Below are positions 1-7,032 of a DNA stretch of 36,808 nt, piece after piece (position 1 is the stretch's first letter; each line of letters begins with the position of its first letter). The notes under the pieces were generated by a model that did not search any database, was not told the DNA's origin, and worked only from the letters and a program-made list of their open reading frames with translations. Source of the stretch: a bacterium. GTDB lineage: Bacteria; Patescibacteriota; UBA1384; JAGGWG01. The translations under genes were made by a program, and so were the position numbers. The stretch spans positions 1 through 36,808 of the forward strand of contig JAGGWG010000021.1 of NCBI GenBank assembly GCA_021157605.1, written 5' to 3'.

Positions 1-135
1 ATCCAGCTTTCTAGTGGGAAATATATCTTAAAGTTTAAAAAACCCGGCTACAAGGCAAATGATATGCCCCTTACCATTCATTCTTTAGCTACCCTAGGAG
101 AAGTAAAGGTGAGGATGGAGAAGGTGGAAGGGTAA
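1..135 (+). CDS. Partial CDS, 3' end of a PEGA-like or carboxypeptidase-regulatory-like domain protein
   Basis: An open frame enters from the left edge in frame 1 and stops at TAA 133-135, leaving 44 residues. The segment LSSGKYILKFKKPGYK resembles the last strands of PEGA or CarboxypepD_reg beta-sandwich domains, where an L-P/S-x-G-x-Y-x-L pattern precedes K-x-G-Y. Such domains are usually found in exported or surface proteins, which would fit the two secreted proteins next door. The 5' part is outside the window, so the full function is unknown. The gene ends just before a hairpin at 145-171 and converges with the minus-strand gene beyond it. Confidence 0.55.
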   Translation: MQLSSGKYILKFKKPGYKANDMPLTIHSLATLGEVKVRMEKVEG

Positions 136-144
136 GAGAAGCAA

Positions 145-171
145 AAAGCTTCTCCATCTTGGAGAAGCTTT
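145..171. terminator. Bidirectional terminator hairpin
   Basis: An 11-bp perfect stem (AAAGCTTCTCC / GGAGAAGCTTT) encloses a 5-nt loop. It lies between the stop codon of the plus-strand partial gene (135) and the stop codon of the convergent propeller gene (187). A short T run follows on each strand, better on the minus strand (TTTTTGC). Position and symmetry suggest it ends both transcripts. Confidence 0.7.
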
Positions 172-186
172 AAGCGTTGAGTTGTT

Positions 187-1359
187 TCATGGTTTCCAGA
201 GGTAAGATTGATTCCGGCTTCGCCACAATACCCAATTATTATTTCCAAAGCAGTATACGCCATAGGGAAGTTTCATATTATCAAGTATCAAGGTTTCCCC
301 ATTGCGCCATAAGATAAGTGGGGTTTGTGTTGCAGAGCCGGTCCATATAGAATTGTACCAAAGCACCCAGCCGTTTTGGTTGAGACAGGGATTGTATCCT
401 GAACCTAGGGTAGTTACTTTCCCATTTTTATACATATAGATTGTACCTTTTTCTGTTCCGAAAATATCGCCTATAGGCCACTCTTTGTGCCATACAACTG
501 TGCCCATCTCATTTATAATAGGATCTGATTCTTCAGATGCTTGGTCGCTGATCTTCATAATTTTGCCTTCATTATAGAGCATTACTGTGTATTGGGCCGG
601 GGTGTTTTGGTTTGGTTTAGTTATTTCTTTGCGTATCCAAACTACCTGTCCCTTGCTGTTTGCTGAATAATTGTGGTTGATAGAAAAGTTTGAAGTGATA
701 TGGTGCCATGCCTCAGTGTTTGGCGTCCAATATACAATCTGTGAAGTCAATTTTTTCCCTGGGTAGGGTTTGCCTATAAGAAGGGTGTTTTCTGAAGATT
801 CAGGTGCGGGCCAATTGCGTTCTTGAAAATCGATCCAATAGATTCTCGTGTTTTGCGAGTTTGTTCCTATCGCTAATGTCGGGGCAGCACCTGGACCGCT
901 ATTTTCGTATTCCCATACACCTCCTGTGGGGGAAACGATAGTGATAGAACAGAATACAGCGAGAGGGGTAGAAGAGTGGACTATAGAAATCCATCCCGAG
1001 TCAGAAAGGGAAAATGATACAATATCGGGGGTGACCGAAAAGACTCTAAACTTTTTTAGTTCTCTTCTGTTCCACACAAAAATATCTTTGTCTATGACTA
1101 GAGCTATTTCTCCTTTGCTGTTAAAATCAACAGCTTTCACATACTGGTTGAGTGTGAGTCTTTGGGGTTGTCCTTCTTTCCAGAGCCAGAGGTCCCTAAG
1201 ATCTACCCCCATTTCAGGGTGGGAGTAGACAGAGTAGACTATTTCTCCTTGTTGGGTGATCCCATAAATCCGAGAAAAGGAGGGGATATTTATTTCTGTT
1301 TTTTCTGCTTCTGAGATTCCGACACAGATGAACACCAAAAAGAGAATGCGGCGCACCAT
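187..1359 (-). CDS. Secreted beta-propeller-like repeat protein (paralog 1)
   Basis: This is a 390-residue protein with an N-terminal signal peptide: MVRR, then a hydrophobic stretch to about residue 16, and a possible cleavage near SEA-EK. The mature part repeats a unit of roughly 45-55 residues built on G-W/x-V-V/L-W followed by I-Y/L-x-W/Y-x-x-G-K, for example QNGWVLWYN and NNNWVLWRS. This pattern is typical of WD/TolB/HAF-type propeller blades. It is homologous to the next gene: both share a D-Q-A-S/T ... P-x-I-N core, an L-G-S/A-G-x-N-P block and a terminal W-K-P. It probably acts outside the membrane, perhaps in binding; no catalytic motif was seen. The start is supported by a perfect AAAGGAGGT site 7 nt upstream, in contrast to the SD-poor ribosomal genes. 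I do not recognise a named family. Confidence 0.8.
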   Translation of the reverse strand: MVRRILFLVFICVGISEAEKTEINIPSFSRIYGITQQGEIVYSVYSHPEMGVDLRDLWLWKEGQPQRLTLNQYVKAVDFNSKGEIALVIDKDIFVWNRRELKKFRVFSVTPDIVSFSLSDSGWISIVHSSTPLAVFCSITIVSPTGGVWEYENSGPGAAPTLAIGTNSQNTRIYWIDFQERNWPAPESSENTLLIGKPYPGKKLTSQIVYWTPNTEAWHHITSNFSINHNYSANSKGQVVWIRKEITKPNQNTPAQYTVMLYNEGKIMKISDQASEESDPIINEMGTVVWHKEWPIGDIFGTEKGTIYMYKNGKVTTLGSGYNPCLNQNGWVLWYNSIWTGSATQTPLILWRNGETLILDNMKLPYGVYCFGNNNWVLWRSRNQSYLWKP

Positions 1360-1366
1360 TTTTTAT

Positions 1367-1375
1367 ACCTCCTTT
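1367..1375 (-). promoter_or_regulatory. Strong Shine-Dalgarno site of propeller paralog 1
   Basis: Read on the minus strand the site is AAAGGAGGT, ending 7 nt before the ATG at 1359. It is nearly fully complementary to the canonical 16S 3' end. It fixes the start codon and implies that this organism keeps a working anti-SD sequence. Confidence 0.85.
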
Positions 1376-1397
1376 GTTAAGGTTCTTTTTAATAATT

Positions 1398-1426
1398 AGT
1401 ATGTTTATTAAATCTTCAGAAGTCAA
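1398..1426 (-). promoter_or_regulatory. Sigma70-type promoter of propeller paralog 1
   Basis: On the minus strand a TTGACT -35 box is separated by 17 nt from a CATACT -10 box. The predicted start is near 1391, giving a leader of about 30 nt that holds the SD. The -35 and flanking bases (AATTGACTT) match the promoter of paralog 2, so the duplication seems to have included the control region. Confidence 0.7.
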
Positions 1427-1467
1427 TTTTTGAAAATATAAAGAAGGACTAAAAATAAAATACTAAA

Positions 1468-1492
1468 AGGCCCCTCTATTTTAGAGAGGCCT
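1468..1492 (-). terminator. Intrinsic terminator of propeller paralog 2
   Basis: On the minus strand AGGCCTCTCT pairs with AGAGGGGCCT around a 5-nt loop, with one G-U wobble, and is followed by TTTAGTATTTTATTTTT. The wobble forms only in the minus-strand RNA, which supports that direction. It lies just past the stop of the gene at 1509-2645, so the two propeller genes are probably transcribed separately. Confidence 0.75.
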
Positions 1493-1508
1493 AAAGAAAT
1501 CAAATTAT

Positions 1509-2645
1509 TTACGGCTTCCAAATGTAAATTTCGGAGTTATCAATACCATTATCCCAGACAATTATGTTTTGGTCATTAATAAAGTATGAATCGGGTTGGC
1601 AGTTGTCAATAACTTTTTTCATTGTTTCGTGCCAGATATAGATTTTTCCGGGGGTGCCGCCATAGTAATCTGTCCATACTACCCAGCCATTATTGTTGAT
1701 AACTGGGTTGCGGCCAGCACCAAGAGGGAGAATTTCCCCTTCCCGATAAAGATAAACTACTCCTTCAGCGGGGTTGTGCCAGACAATTTCTCCGCGGTTG
1801 TTTATTTTTGGTTGGGACCAGCCTGTCGCCTGATCGTTGATTTCTCTTTTTCTTCTCCCGTTCCCGTCCCAAAGCATAATTCGGGCATTGGCAATTTTGA
1901 GATTATAAGGAGAGTAAGGGCCTTCTATCTCTGTCCACACTATCCAGCCGTTGTCATTAATGTCAGGGTGGAGATTGGTTGAGTGGTTTTGGGTGATAAA
2001 TCTCCAACCTTGCTCCTCAAGATCGAGGGTGATGATTTGGGGATAGATCTCAGGTAAGGCTTTAGTTAGAAATAACTGGATTTCAGATGTTTTTTGAGGA
2101 GGTTGGTTTGGGTTAGTAGAAAAAGATGTCCAGACAATGGTGTCGCTTTTTAGAGCAAATCTGTCTTCTCCAGGCTGTTGGTTAACAAAGAAGTATTGTG
2201 TCCCCCGAGGAGAGATAAGACCCATGGTTGAGGTACGCTCTAGAATATTTTCGTCAATCTGCATTGTTTGTGAATATAAAAGATAGACTATCCATCCCGA
2301 AGCGCTTATCGACATATGGGAGACAGGTCCATTTATTGTGATAATAGGTTTCATTTCTGAAGAATCTCGAGAAAATTCTTTAATTATGGTAGAGTTTCCT
2401 TCTATTCTTTCACACCAAAGAATCCGTGGTCTGAAGGGATCAATTTTCCCTAAAAAGATGTGGTCAGATATATGGATTGTTTCTTTATCCAAACCACAGT
2501 ACAAAACCAGGGCTTTGCTCTCGCCTAAATCTTGAATAACAAGAACCTGTTCCTTATTAATATCTTGGAGCGACATCCCTGTTCCGTAGATAACAGGAAG
2601 TTTGGCGAACGAGCCCAGCAAAACAGCAGTCAAAATATAAGACAT
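1509..2645 (-). CDS. Secreted beta-propeller-like repeat protein (paralog 2)
   Basis: This 378-residue protein begins with a signal-peptide-like segment (MSYILTAVLLGSFAKLPVIYG). Propeller-type repeats follow, with units such as NDNGWIVWTE, NNRGEIVWHN and NNNGWVVWTD, each followed by an I/V-Y-L/I-W/Y strand. It is a clear paralog of the gene at 187-1359, and both end in I/L-W-K-P. The number of units suggests six or seven blades, but this was judged by eye only. It has its own promoter, a strong SD and a terminator. It is divergent from tuf, a position often held by str-operon genes in other bacteria, so the pair looks like an accessory insertion next to the ribosomal locus. The function is unknown; a surface or periplasmic binding role is inferred. 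Confidence 0.8.
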   Translation of the reverse strand: MSYILTAVLLGSFAKLPVIYGTGMSLQDINKEQVLVIQDLGESKALVLYCGLDKETIHISDHIFLGKIDPFRPRILWCERIEGNSTIIKEFSRDSSEMKPIITINGPVSHMSISASGWIVYLLYSQTMQIDENILERTSTMGLISPRGTQYFFVNQQPGEDRFALKSDTIVWTSFSTNPNQPPQKTSEIQLFLTKALPEIYPQIITLDLEEQGWRFITQNHSTNLHPDINDNGWIVWTEIEGPYSPYNLKIANARIMLWDGNGRRKREINDQATGWSQPKINNRGEIVWHNPAEGVVYLYREGEILPLGAGRNPVINNNGWVVWTDYYGGTPGKIYIWHETMKKVIDNCQPDSYFINDQNIIVWDNGIDNSEIYIWKP

Positions 2646-2650
2646 TTTCC

Positions 2651-2662
2651 TTCCTCCTTTTT
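2651..2662 (-). promoter_or_regulatory. Strong Shine-Dalgarno site of propeller paralog 2
   Basis: The minus strand reads AAAAAGGAGGAA, with the GGAGG core ending 7 nt before the ATG at 2645. Together with the site at 1367-1375 it shows that canonical SD initiation is used by these exported proteins. Confidence 0.85.
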
Positions 2663-2683
2663 AAGGAACTCAGATCTGTTTTT

Positions 2684-2712
2684 AAAATGGTTTATTTTTT
2701 GCCAAAAGTCAA
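2684..2712 (-). promoter_or_regulatory. Sigma70-type promoter of propeller paralog 2
   Basis: On the minus strand a TTGACT -35 box, a 17-nt spacer and a CATTTT -10 box lie upstream of the SD and ATG. The -35 context (AATTGACTT) matches paralog 1. It is back-to-back with the tuf promoter at 2755-2783. Confidence 0.65.
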
Positions 2713-2754
2713 TTATTGCCTTTTTGTGGGTGAGAACAAAGAATTTTTAAAGGG

Positions 2755-2783
2755 TTGACAGATAGAAAATAAGGCGTTAATAT
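2755..2783 (+). promoter_or_regulatory. Strong promoter of tuf and the ribosomal operon
   Basis: A perfect TTGACA -35 box is followed after exactly 17 nt by TAATAT. The predicted start is near 2790, giving an 85-nt leader to the tuf ATG at 2875. The leader has a small inverted repeat (CTTGC 2792-2796 / GCAAG 2808-2812) and an AAAAACTAA element at 2856-2864, but no SD. Confidence 0.85.
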
Positions 2784-2874
2784 TATTTTTGCTTGCTTTT
2801 TAATCAGGCAAGTGTTAGAGTTATCTTAAATTGGCTTCTGTATTTATTTTTGTTCAAAAACTAAGTTTAAGATT

Positions 2875-4065
2875 ATGGCAGAGAAAAAATTCGAACGGAA
2901 AAAGCCCCACATCAATGTGGGAACTATTGGTCACGTTGACCATGGTAAAACCACTCTTACAGCAGCTATTTTGAAAACTTGTAAGGCTCAAGGGTGGTAT
3001 GCTGAAGAGAGAAGCGTGGATCAAATTGACAATGCTCCTGAGGAAAAAGAAAGAGGAGTGACCATTAATTTGGCTCACGTTGAGTATGAAACTGAAAAAT
3101 ATCACGTTGCCCATATTGATGCTCCGGGTCACGCTGATTACGTTAAAAATATGATTACTGGGGCAGCCCAGATGGATGTAGCTATTTTGGTTGTTTCTGC
3201 TCCTGACGGTCCTATGCCTCAGACTAGAGAACACATTCTTTTAGCCAAACAGGTTGGGGTAAAGAATATGATTGTTTTTCTTAACAAGATTGACCAAGTG
3301 GATGATGAAGAGTTAGTGGGTTTAGTTGAAGAGGAAGTCAAAGATCTTTTGAAAAAATATGAGTATGATCCAGCCAAAATCCCCTTTGTTAGAGGCAGTG
3401 CTCTAAAAGCTTTAGAAGCTGATGGCAAAGGAGACGATGCCAAGCCTATTATTGAGCTTTTGGGCAAAATTGATGAAACCCCTGAACCCAAACGCGATGC
3501 TGATAAGCCATTCTTGATGCCTGTTGAGGATGTTTTCTCTATTTCTGGACGAGGTACTGTTGCTACCGGAAGAGTTGAAAGAGGTAAACTCACCCTTAAT
3601 GAAGAGGTGGAGTTGGTTGGTTTAGGGGAAACCAAGAAGACAGTTATTACTGGAATTGAAATGTTCCGCAAGAGTATGGACGAATGTCAAGCTGGTGATA
3701 ATGTAGGTTTACTACTTAGGGGCGTAGAAAAAGATGAGATAGAAAGAGGTCAGGTTATCGCCAAACCGGGTTCAATTACACCTCACACTGAGTTTGAAGC
3801 TGAAATCTATATTTTGACCAAGGAGGAAGGTGGACGCCATACTCCATTTATGCAAGGGTATAAACCTCAATTTTATATCCGCACTGCTGATGTTACTGGC
3901 GAAATTGAGCTACCTAAAGATGTCGAAATGGTGATGCCCGGAGATACAATAAAGGTGAATGTTAAATTGCAGAAACCCGTAGCTTTAGAAGAGAAGATGC
4001 GCTTTGCCTTACGGGAAGGTGGCAAGACTGTAGGCGCAGGTGTAGTAGTTAAGATCACCAAATAA
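2875..4065 (+). CDS. tuf: Elongation factor Tu
   Basis: EF-Tu is a GTPase that delivers aminoacyl-tRNA to the ribosomal A site. At 396 residues it has normal length. The G domain shows GHVDHGKT (residues 19-26), the switch I segment ending RGVTIN, DAPGH (82-86) and NKID (137-140). Domains 2 and 3 follow, with [13 protein letters not shown] and the C-terminal P-G-D ... [14 protein letters not shown] segment. The start is the ATG giving [12 protein letters not shown]; there is no SD, but AAAAACTAA lies 10 nt upstream. It is the first gene after a strong promoter and precedes rpsJ by 86 nt. The usual rpsL, rpsG and fusA neighbours are absent; two propeller genes are next door instead. Confidence 0.98.
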   Translation: MAEKKFERKKPHINVGTIGHVDHGKTTLTAAILKTCKAQGWYAEERSVDQIDNAPEEKERGVTINLAHVEYETEKYHVAHIDAPGHADYVKNMITGAAQMDVAILVVSAPDGPMPQTREHILLAKQVGVKNMIVFLNKIDQVDDEELVGLVEEEVKDLLKKYEYDPAKIPFVRGSALKALEADGKGDDAKPIIELLGKIDETPEPKRDADKPFLMPVEDVFSISGRGTVATGRVERGKLTLNEEVELVGLGETKKTVITGIEMFRKSMDECQAGDNVGLLLRGVEKDEIERGQVIAKPGSITPHTEFEAEIYILTKEEGGRHTPFMQGYKPQFYIRTADVTGEIELPKDVEMVMPGDTIKVNVKLQKPVALEEKMRFALREGGKTVGAGVVVKITK

Positions 4066-4087
4066 GAAAGAGATGTGGAAAGTATAG

Positions 4088-4112
4088 AGAGCGCCCCATA
4101 AAGGGGCGCTCT
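4088..4112. other. Strong hairpin between tuf and rpsJ
   Basis: A perfect 10-bp stem (AGAGCGCCCC / GGGGCGCTCT) has the 5-nt loop ATAAA. Neither side has a real T run, so it is not a classical terminator. It may stabilise the tuf mRNA 3' end, mark a processing site, or act as a weak attenuator that lets tuf be expressed above rpsJ. A four-codon frame (ATG at 4073, TAG at 4085-4087) ends exactly at the stem base, possibly by chance. Confidence 0.6.
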
Positions 4113-4151
4113 TATAGAACCTTGCTAAGGATGTTTAATTAACAAGCAGAA

Positions 4152-4466
4152 ATGCCCAAGAAAAGCCAACGAATCAGGATCAAGCTTAAAGCATACGATG
4201 CTCGTGTTTTAGACAAAACTGTTGAAACCATCATTAAAACAGCTGAGGAAACAGGCTCTATTGTTGTCGGTCCGATTCCTTTGCCTTGTGAGCGTCGCCT
4301 TTATACGGTTCAGCGTTCAAGCTTTATTAAAAAAGATTCCCGAGAGCAGTTTGAAATGAGAGTTCATAAACGCTTGATTGAGATTAAAAACCCCACAGCC
4401 AAGACACTGGATGCCCTTTCAGGTTTAGAGATTCCTTCAGGGGTAGAAATCGAAATTAAAATGTAA
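4152..4466 (+). CDS. rpsJ: 30S ribosomal protein S10
   Basis: S10 is in the small-subunit head and also acts with NusB in transcription antitermination; nusB is in this window at 32477-32911. It has 104 residues, the usual length. Family features are [15 protein letters not shown] near the N-terminus, the GPIPLP turn, the R-R-x-Y-T-V-x-R-S segment around residues 50-57, and a C-terminal S-G-V-E-I-E-I-K. There is no SD; the start follows CAGAA. It is separated from rplC by a 124-nt region that holds a candidate attenuator, whereas the following genes are nearly contiguous. Confidence 0.97.
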   Translation: MPKKSQRIRIKLKAYDARVLDKTVETIIKTAEETGSIVVGPIPLPCERRLYTVQRSSFIKKDSREQFEMRVHKRLIEIKNPTAKTLDALSGLEIPSGVEIEIKM

Positions 4467-4485
4467 ATTTAAATCAAGTTTAAAA

Positions 4486-4524
4486 ATGGAGACAAATAAC
4501 AAAAATTGGAGAGAGATTCCTTGA
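4486..4524 (+). CDS. Candidate leader peptide (12 residues) of the rplC attenuator
   Basis: A short frame starting at ATG 4486 encodes METNNKNWREIP and stops at TGA 4522-4524. It begins 19 nt after the rpsJ stop. The sequence before it, CAAGTTTAAAA, resembles the AAGTTTA part of the tuf and rpoA upstream elements. The stop codon overlaps the 5' arm of the antiterminator (4521-4529), as in leader peptides of translation-coupled attenuators. Three of its 12 codons are Asn. No homology can be judged at this length, so translation is inferred from position only. Confidence 0.4.
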   Translation: METNNKNWREIP

Positions 4525-4559
4525 GGCGGAAAGTATGGTGATTGATTAGGCCGCCTCGA
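4521..4559 (+). promoter_or_regulatory. Candidate antiterminator hairpin upstream of rplC
   Basis: TTGAGGCGG (4521-4529) can pair with CCGCCTCGA (4551-4559): seven perfect pairs plus a G-U and an A-U, with a 21-nt loop. The 3' arm overlaps the 5' arm of the terminator at 4548-4572, so the two structures are mutually exclusive. A ribosome at the leader-ORF stop codon would cover the 5' arm. Confidence 0.6.
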
Positions 4560-4572
4560 GGGCGGCTTTTTT
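4548..4572 (+). terminator. Intrinsic terminator (attenuator) between rpsJ and rplC
   Basis: GCCGCC (4550-4555) pairs with GGCGGC (4561-4566) around TCGAG. The stem can extend by two pairs into the T run, and is followed by six T (4567-4572). It is a textbook intrinsic terminator placed inside a ribosomal-protein operon, 18 nt before the rplC start. No good promoter was found between it and rplC, so readthrough must be allowed and probably controlled. Confidence 0.8.
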
Positions 4573-4590
4573 CAATTATAAGGAAGATTT

Positions 4591-5226
4591 ATGAAATTAG
4601 CAGTTGGAGTCAAAAAAGGGATGACGCAGATTTTGAAGGGGTCGATAGCGATCCCGGTTACGGTAGTGGAGATTTATCCTAATGTGATTGTAGGTATAAG
4701 AGAAAAAGATAAAGATGGCTACAGCGCTATTCAGCTTGCTTATGGTCGACCAAAGGATAAGAAAAAGGTTAAAAAAGCGATTTGGGGACAGGTTAAAAAG
4801 GTTCTTAAAGATAAAATTCAGGATAAAATTAGAGAGTTTAGAGTTGAAATAGCAGAGAAAATAAATCTTAAAGTAGGTGATACTCTAGGTGCAGACGTTT
4901 TTCAAAAAGGAGACAAAGTGGCAGTGCAAGGTTTTAGCAAAGGTGCTGGTTTTCAAGGGGTGATAAAGAGGCATGGTTTTCGTCGCGGTCCTGAAAGTCA
5001 TGGCTCTGGTCATCATCGTAAGCCGGGAGCTATTGGTATGTGTTCTTTCCCTGCCAGAGTATTTAAAGGCAAAAAAATGCCCGGCAGAATGGGATCAAGA
5101 AAGGTAACTATTAAAAATTTAGAAGTAGTAGAGGTCGATAAAGAAAGAAATCTGTTATTTTTGAAAGGAGCAGTCCCGGGAGCCAAAGGCAATTTTATAG
5201 CCATTAAAGGAGAAATAAGAAAGTAA
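4591..5226 (+). CDS. rplC: 50S ribosomal protein L3
   Basis: L3 is an early-assembly protein that reaches toward the peptidyl-transferase centre. It has 211 residues, normal length. It begins with the family pattern G-V-K-K-G-M-T-Q-I, and the central extension carries KGAGFQGVIKRHGFRRGPESHGSGHHR and KMPGRMG. The C-terminal half ends in the expected G-A-V-P-G-A-K-G segment. AAGGA lies 8 nt before the start, a weak SD. It is the first gene after the attenuator and is followed 1 nt later by rplD. Confidence 0.97.
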   Translation: MKLAVGVKKGMTQILKGSIAIPVTVVEIYPNVIVGIREKDKDGYSAIQLAYGRPKDKKKVKKAIWGQVKKVLKDKIQDKIREFRVEIAEKINLKVGDTLGADVFQKGDKVAVQGFSKGAGFQGVIKRHGFRRGPESHGSGHHRKPGAIGMCSFPARVFKGKKMPGRMGSRKVTIKNLEVVEVDKERNLLFLKGAVPGAKGNFIAIKGEIRK

Positions 5227-5227
5227 A

Positions 5228-5884
5228 ATGCCAAAAAAGAAAGTTTTAATTCCTGTTTTAGATAAAAAAGGCAAAAAGATCAGCCAAGTAGATTTGCCTG
5301 ACTTTTTGCTTAGTATTAATGTCAGTCCTATTTTGATTCAACAGGTACTTCAAGCCCAGCTTTCAAATCGCATCAAACCTGCTCACACTAAGGGCAGAGG
5401 TGAAGTTAGGGGTGGAGGCAGAAAGCCTTGGCGGCAGAAAGGGTTAGGTCGAGCCAGACACGGATCAATCCGTTCCCCTATTTGGAAAGGTGGTGGAGTA
5501 GTCTTTGGTCCATTAAAAACAGGCAAGAGACGCAAAAAAGTTAATAAAAAGATGCGCCAGAGGGCAATTTGGCAGGTTTTAAAGGACAAGATAACTGAGT
5601 CTTCGCTATTTTTGGTAGAAAAATTTGATGACACTCAAAAGACTAAAAAAGCCAAAGAAATTATTGAAAAAATGCCAGTAAAAGGTAAAACATTATTAGT
5701 TTTTGCGAACGCTGAAAAAGATTTAAGTCTTGGTTTTAGAAATTTAGCGCACACTAAAGTTATATTAGCTAACAATATAAACCTTTATGATCTGCTCAAG
5801 TATCCTTACGTGATTTTTACAAAAAAGGGTTGGGAGTTTATTCTTCAGTTATGGAGTAGCAAAAAAACTAAAAGTAAAAAATGA
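5228..5884 (+). CDS. rplD: 50S ribosomal protein L4
   Basis: L4 lines the exit tunnel and in some bacteria represses the S10 operon. It has 218 residues. The tunnel-loop region shows the family blocks R-x-x-x-A-H-T-K-G-R-G-E-V, GGRKPWRQKGLGRARHGS and W-x-G-G-G-V-V-F-G-P at about residues 53-100. The tail is rich in lysine. It starts 1 nt after rplC and its TGA overlaps the rplW ATG (ATGA), typical of translational coupling. Its last codons hold the AAAAACTAA element (5863-5871) that precedes rplW. Confidence 0.97.
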   Translation: MPKKKVLIPVLDKKGKKISQVDLPDFLLSINVSPILIQQVLQAQLSNRIKPAHTKGRGEVRGGGRKPWRQKGLGRARHGSIRSPIWKGGGVVFGPLKTGKRRKKVNKKMRQRAIWQVLKDKITESSLFLVEKFDDTQKTKKAKEIIEKMPVKGKTLLVFANAEKDLSLGFRNLAHTKVILANNINLYDLLKYPYVIFTKKGWEFILQLWSSKKTKSKK

Positions 5885-6162
5885 AAGCAGAGGATATTAT
5901 TAAAAAACCTGTTTTAACTGAAAAAAGCCTGCAGTTGGCTGAAAAAGGATGGTTTACTTTTCTTGTAGATAAAAAAGCTTCAAAAGGCCAGATTAAGCAG
6001 GCAATTGAAAATCTCTTTAAGGTTGAAGTAGCAGAGGTGCGGGTTCTTAATGTTTCTGGCAAGCCAAAACGTTGGGGAAGGTTTTTTGGTCGCACCCAAA
6101 ACAAAAGAAAAGCATTAGTAAAGCTTACCAAAGGCAAGATAGATATTTTTAAAGTGAAATAA
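5881..6162 (+). CDS. rplW: 50S ribosomal protein L23
   Basis: L23 sits at the tunnel exit and is the docking site for trigger factor and SRP. It has 93 residues. Typical features are IIKKPVLTEKS near the N-terminus, Y/F-T-F-x-V-D-x-x-A-x-K-x-x-I-K-x-A-I-E, V-x-x-V-R-V-L-N, and a K-R-x-G-R segment followed by a lysine-rich region. It overlaps the end of rplD by 4 nt. There is no SD; AAAAACTAA lies 9 nt upstream of the ATG. Confidence 0.97.
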   Translation: MKAEDIIKKPVLTEKSLQLAEKGWFTFLVDKKASKGQIKQAIENLFKVEVAEVRVLNVSGKPKRWGRFFGRTQNKRKALVKLTKGKIDIFKVK

Positions 6163-6170
6163 ATGTTTTT

Positions 6171-7025
6171 ATGGCTAAAAAGAAAACAGCAGTAAAAAAG
6201 GTGAAAAAGCTGAAGCCCACATCTCCGGGTTTGCGTTTTGCTGAATATGAAGACAGGAGCGATCTTAACAAGGTTAAAACACCCAAAAAATTGCTCAAGC
6301 CGCGAGTAGAAAAAGCAGGGCGGAGTCGGGGCAAAATTTCTGTTAGGCACAGAGGCGGAGGAGTAAAAAGAATGTTGCGTGAAATAGATTTTAAAAGAAC
6401 AAAGTTTTTGGGTCAGGAAGCAGAGGTGGTAGATATCCAGTATGATCCTAATCGCTCTGCTAATATTGCTTTAATAAAATATCCCCAAGGGATTCTTTCT
6501 TTTGTATTGGCTCCCGCAGGTCTTAAAAGAGGAGACAAGATAGTTTGTGATAAAAAGGCAGAGGTTAAAACAGGCAATAGAATGCAGTTAAAAAATATCC
6601 CTTTGGGCACCCAGGTTTACAATATTGAGATAAGACCTGAACAGGGAGGCAAGTTGGTTCGTTCTGCTGGTGCTGTTGCTATAATAGAGGCTAAAGAAGG
6701 TAAGTATGTGCAGTTGAGATTTCCTTCCAAAGAAAGACGCTTGATTTTGGCCTTTTGTTTCGCTACTATAGGTCAGGTTTCCAATCCTGCTCATAAATTG
6801 CTTAAAGTAGGTAAAGCCGGAAGAAAAAGACGCAAAGGCATTCGGCCTACAGTTAGAGGTTCAGCTATGCATCCGGCAGCTCATCCCCATGGTGGCGGTG
6901 AAGGTCGGGCTTCAGTTGGTTTGAAGTATCCAAAAACACCTTGGGGCAAACCAGCTTATGGAGTTAAAACTCGCAAGAAAAAGAAATATTCTGATGGCTT
7001 GATTATAGAGAGAAGGAAAAAATAA
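6171..7025 (+). CDS. rplB: 50S ribosomal protein L2
   Basis: L2 is a primary 23S binding protein that is important for subunit association and peptidyl transfer. It has 284 residues, near the usual 275, with an extra lysine-rich N-terminus of about 15 residues. Core motifs include GRISVRHRGGG-type (here GKISVRHRGGG), R-x-I-D-F-K-R, R-S-A-N-I-A-L-I and the C-terminal P-A-A-H-P-H-G-G-G-E-G-R, which contains the functionally important histidine. It lies 8 nt after rplW and 7 nt before rpsS. Confidence 0.98.
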   Translation: MAKKKTAVKKVKKLKPTSPGLRFAEYEDRSDLNKVKTPKKLLKPRVEKAGRSRGKISVRHRGGGVKRMLREIDFKRTKFLGQEAEVVDIQYDPNRSANIALIKYPQGILSFVLAPAGLKRGDKIVCDKKAEVKTGNRMQLKNIPLGTQVYNIEIRPEQGGKLVRSAGAVAIIEAKEGKYVQLRFPSKERRLILAFCFATIGQVSNPAHKLLKVGKAGRKRRKGIRPTVRGSAMHPAAHPHGGGEGRASVGLKYPKTPWGKPAYGVKTRKKKKYSDGLIIERRKK

Positions 7026-7032
7026 TTAGCTT

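Noticed and set aside
4088-4112. tuf hairpin as a classical terminator
   Set aside because: No T run on either side, and rpsJ appears to lack its own promoter.
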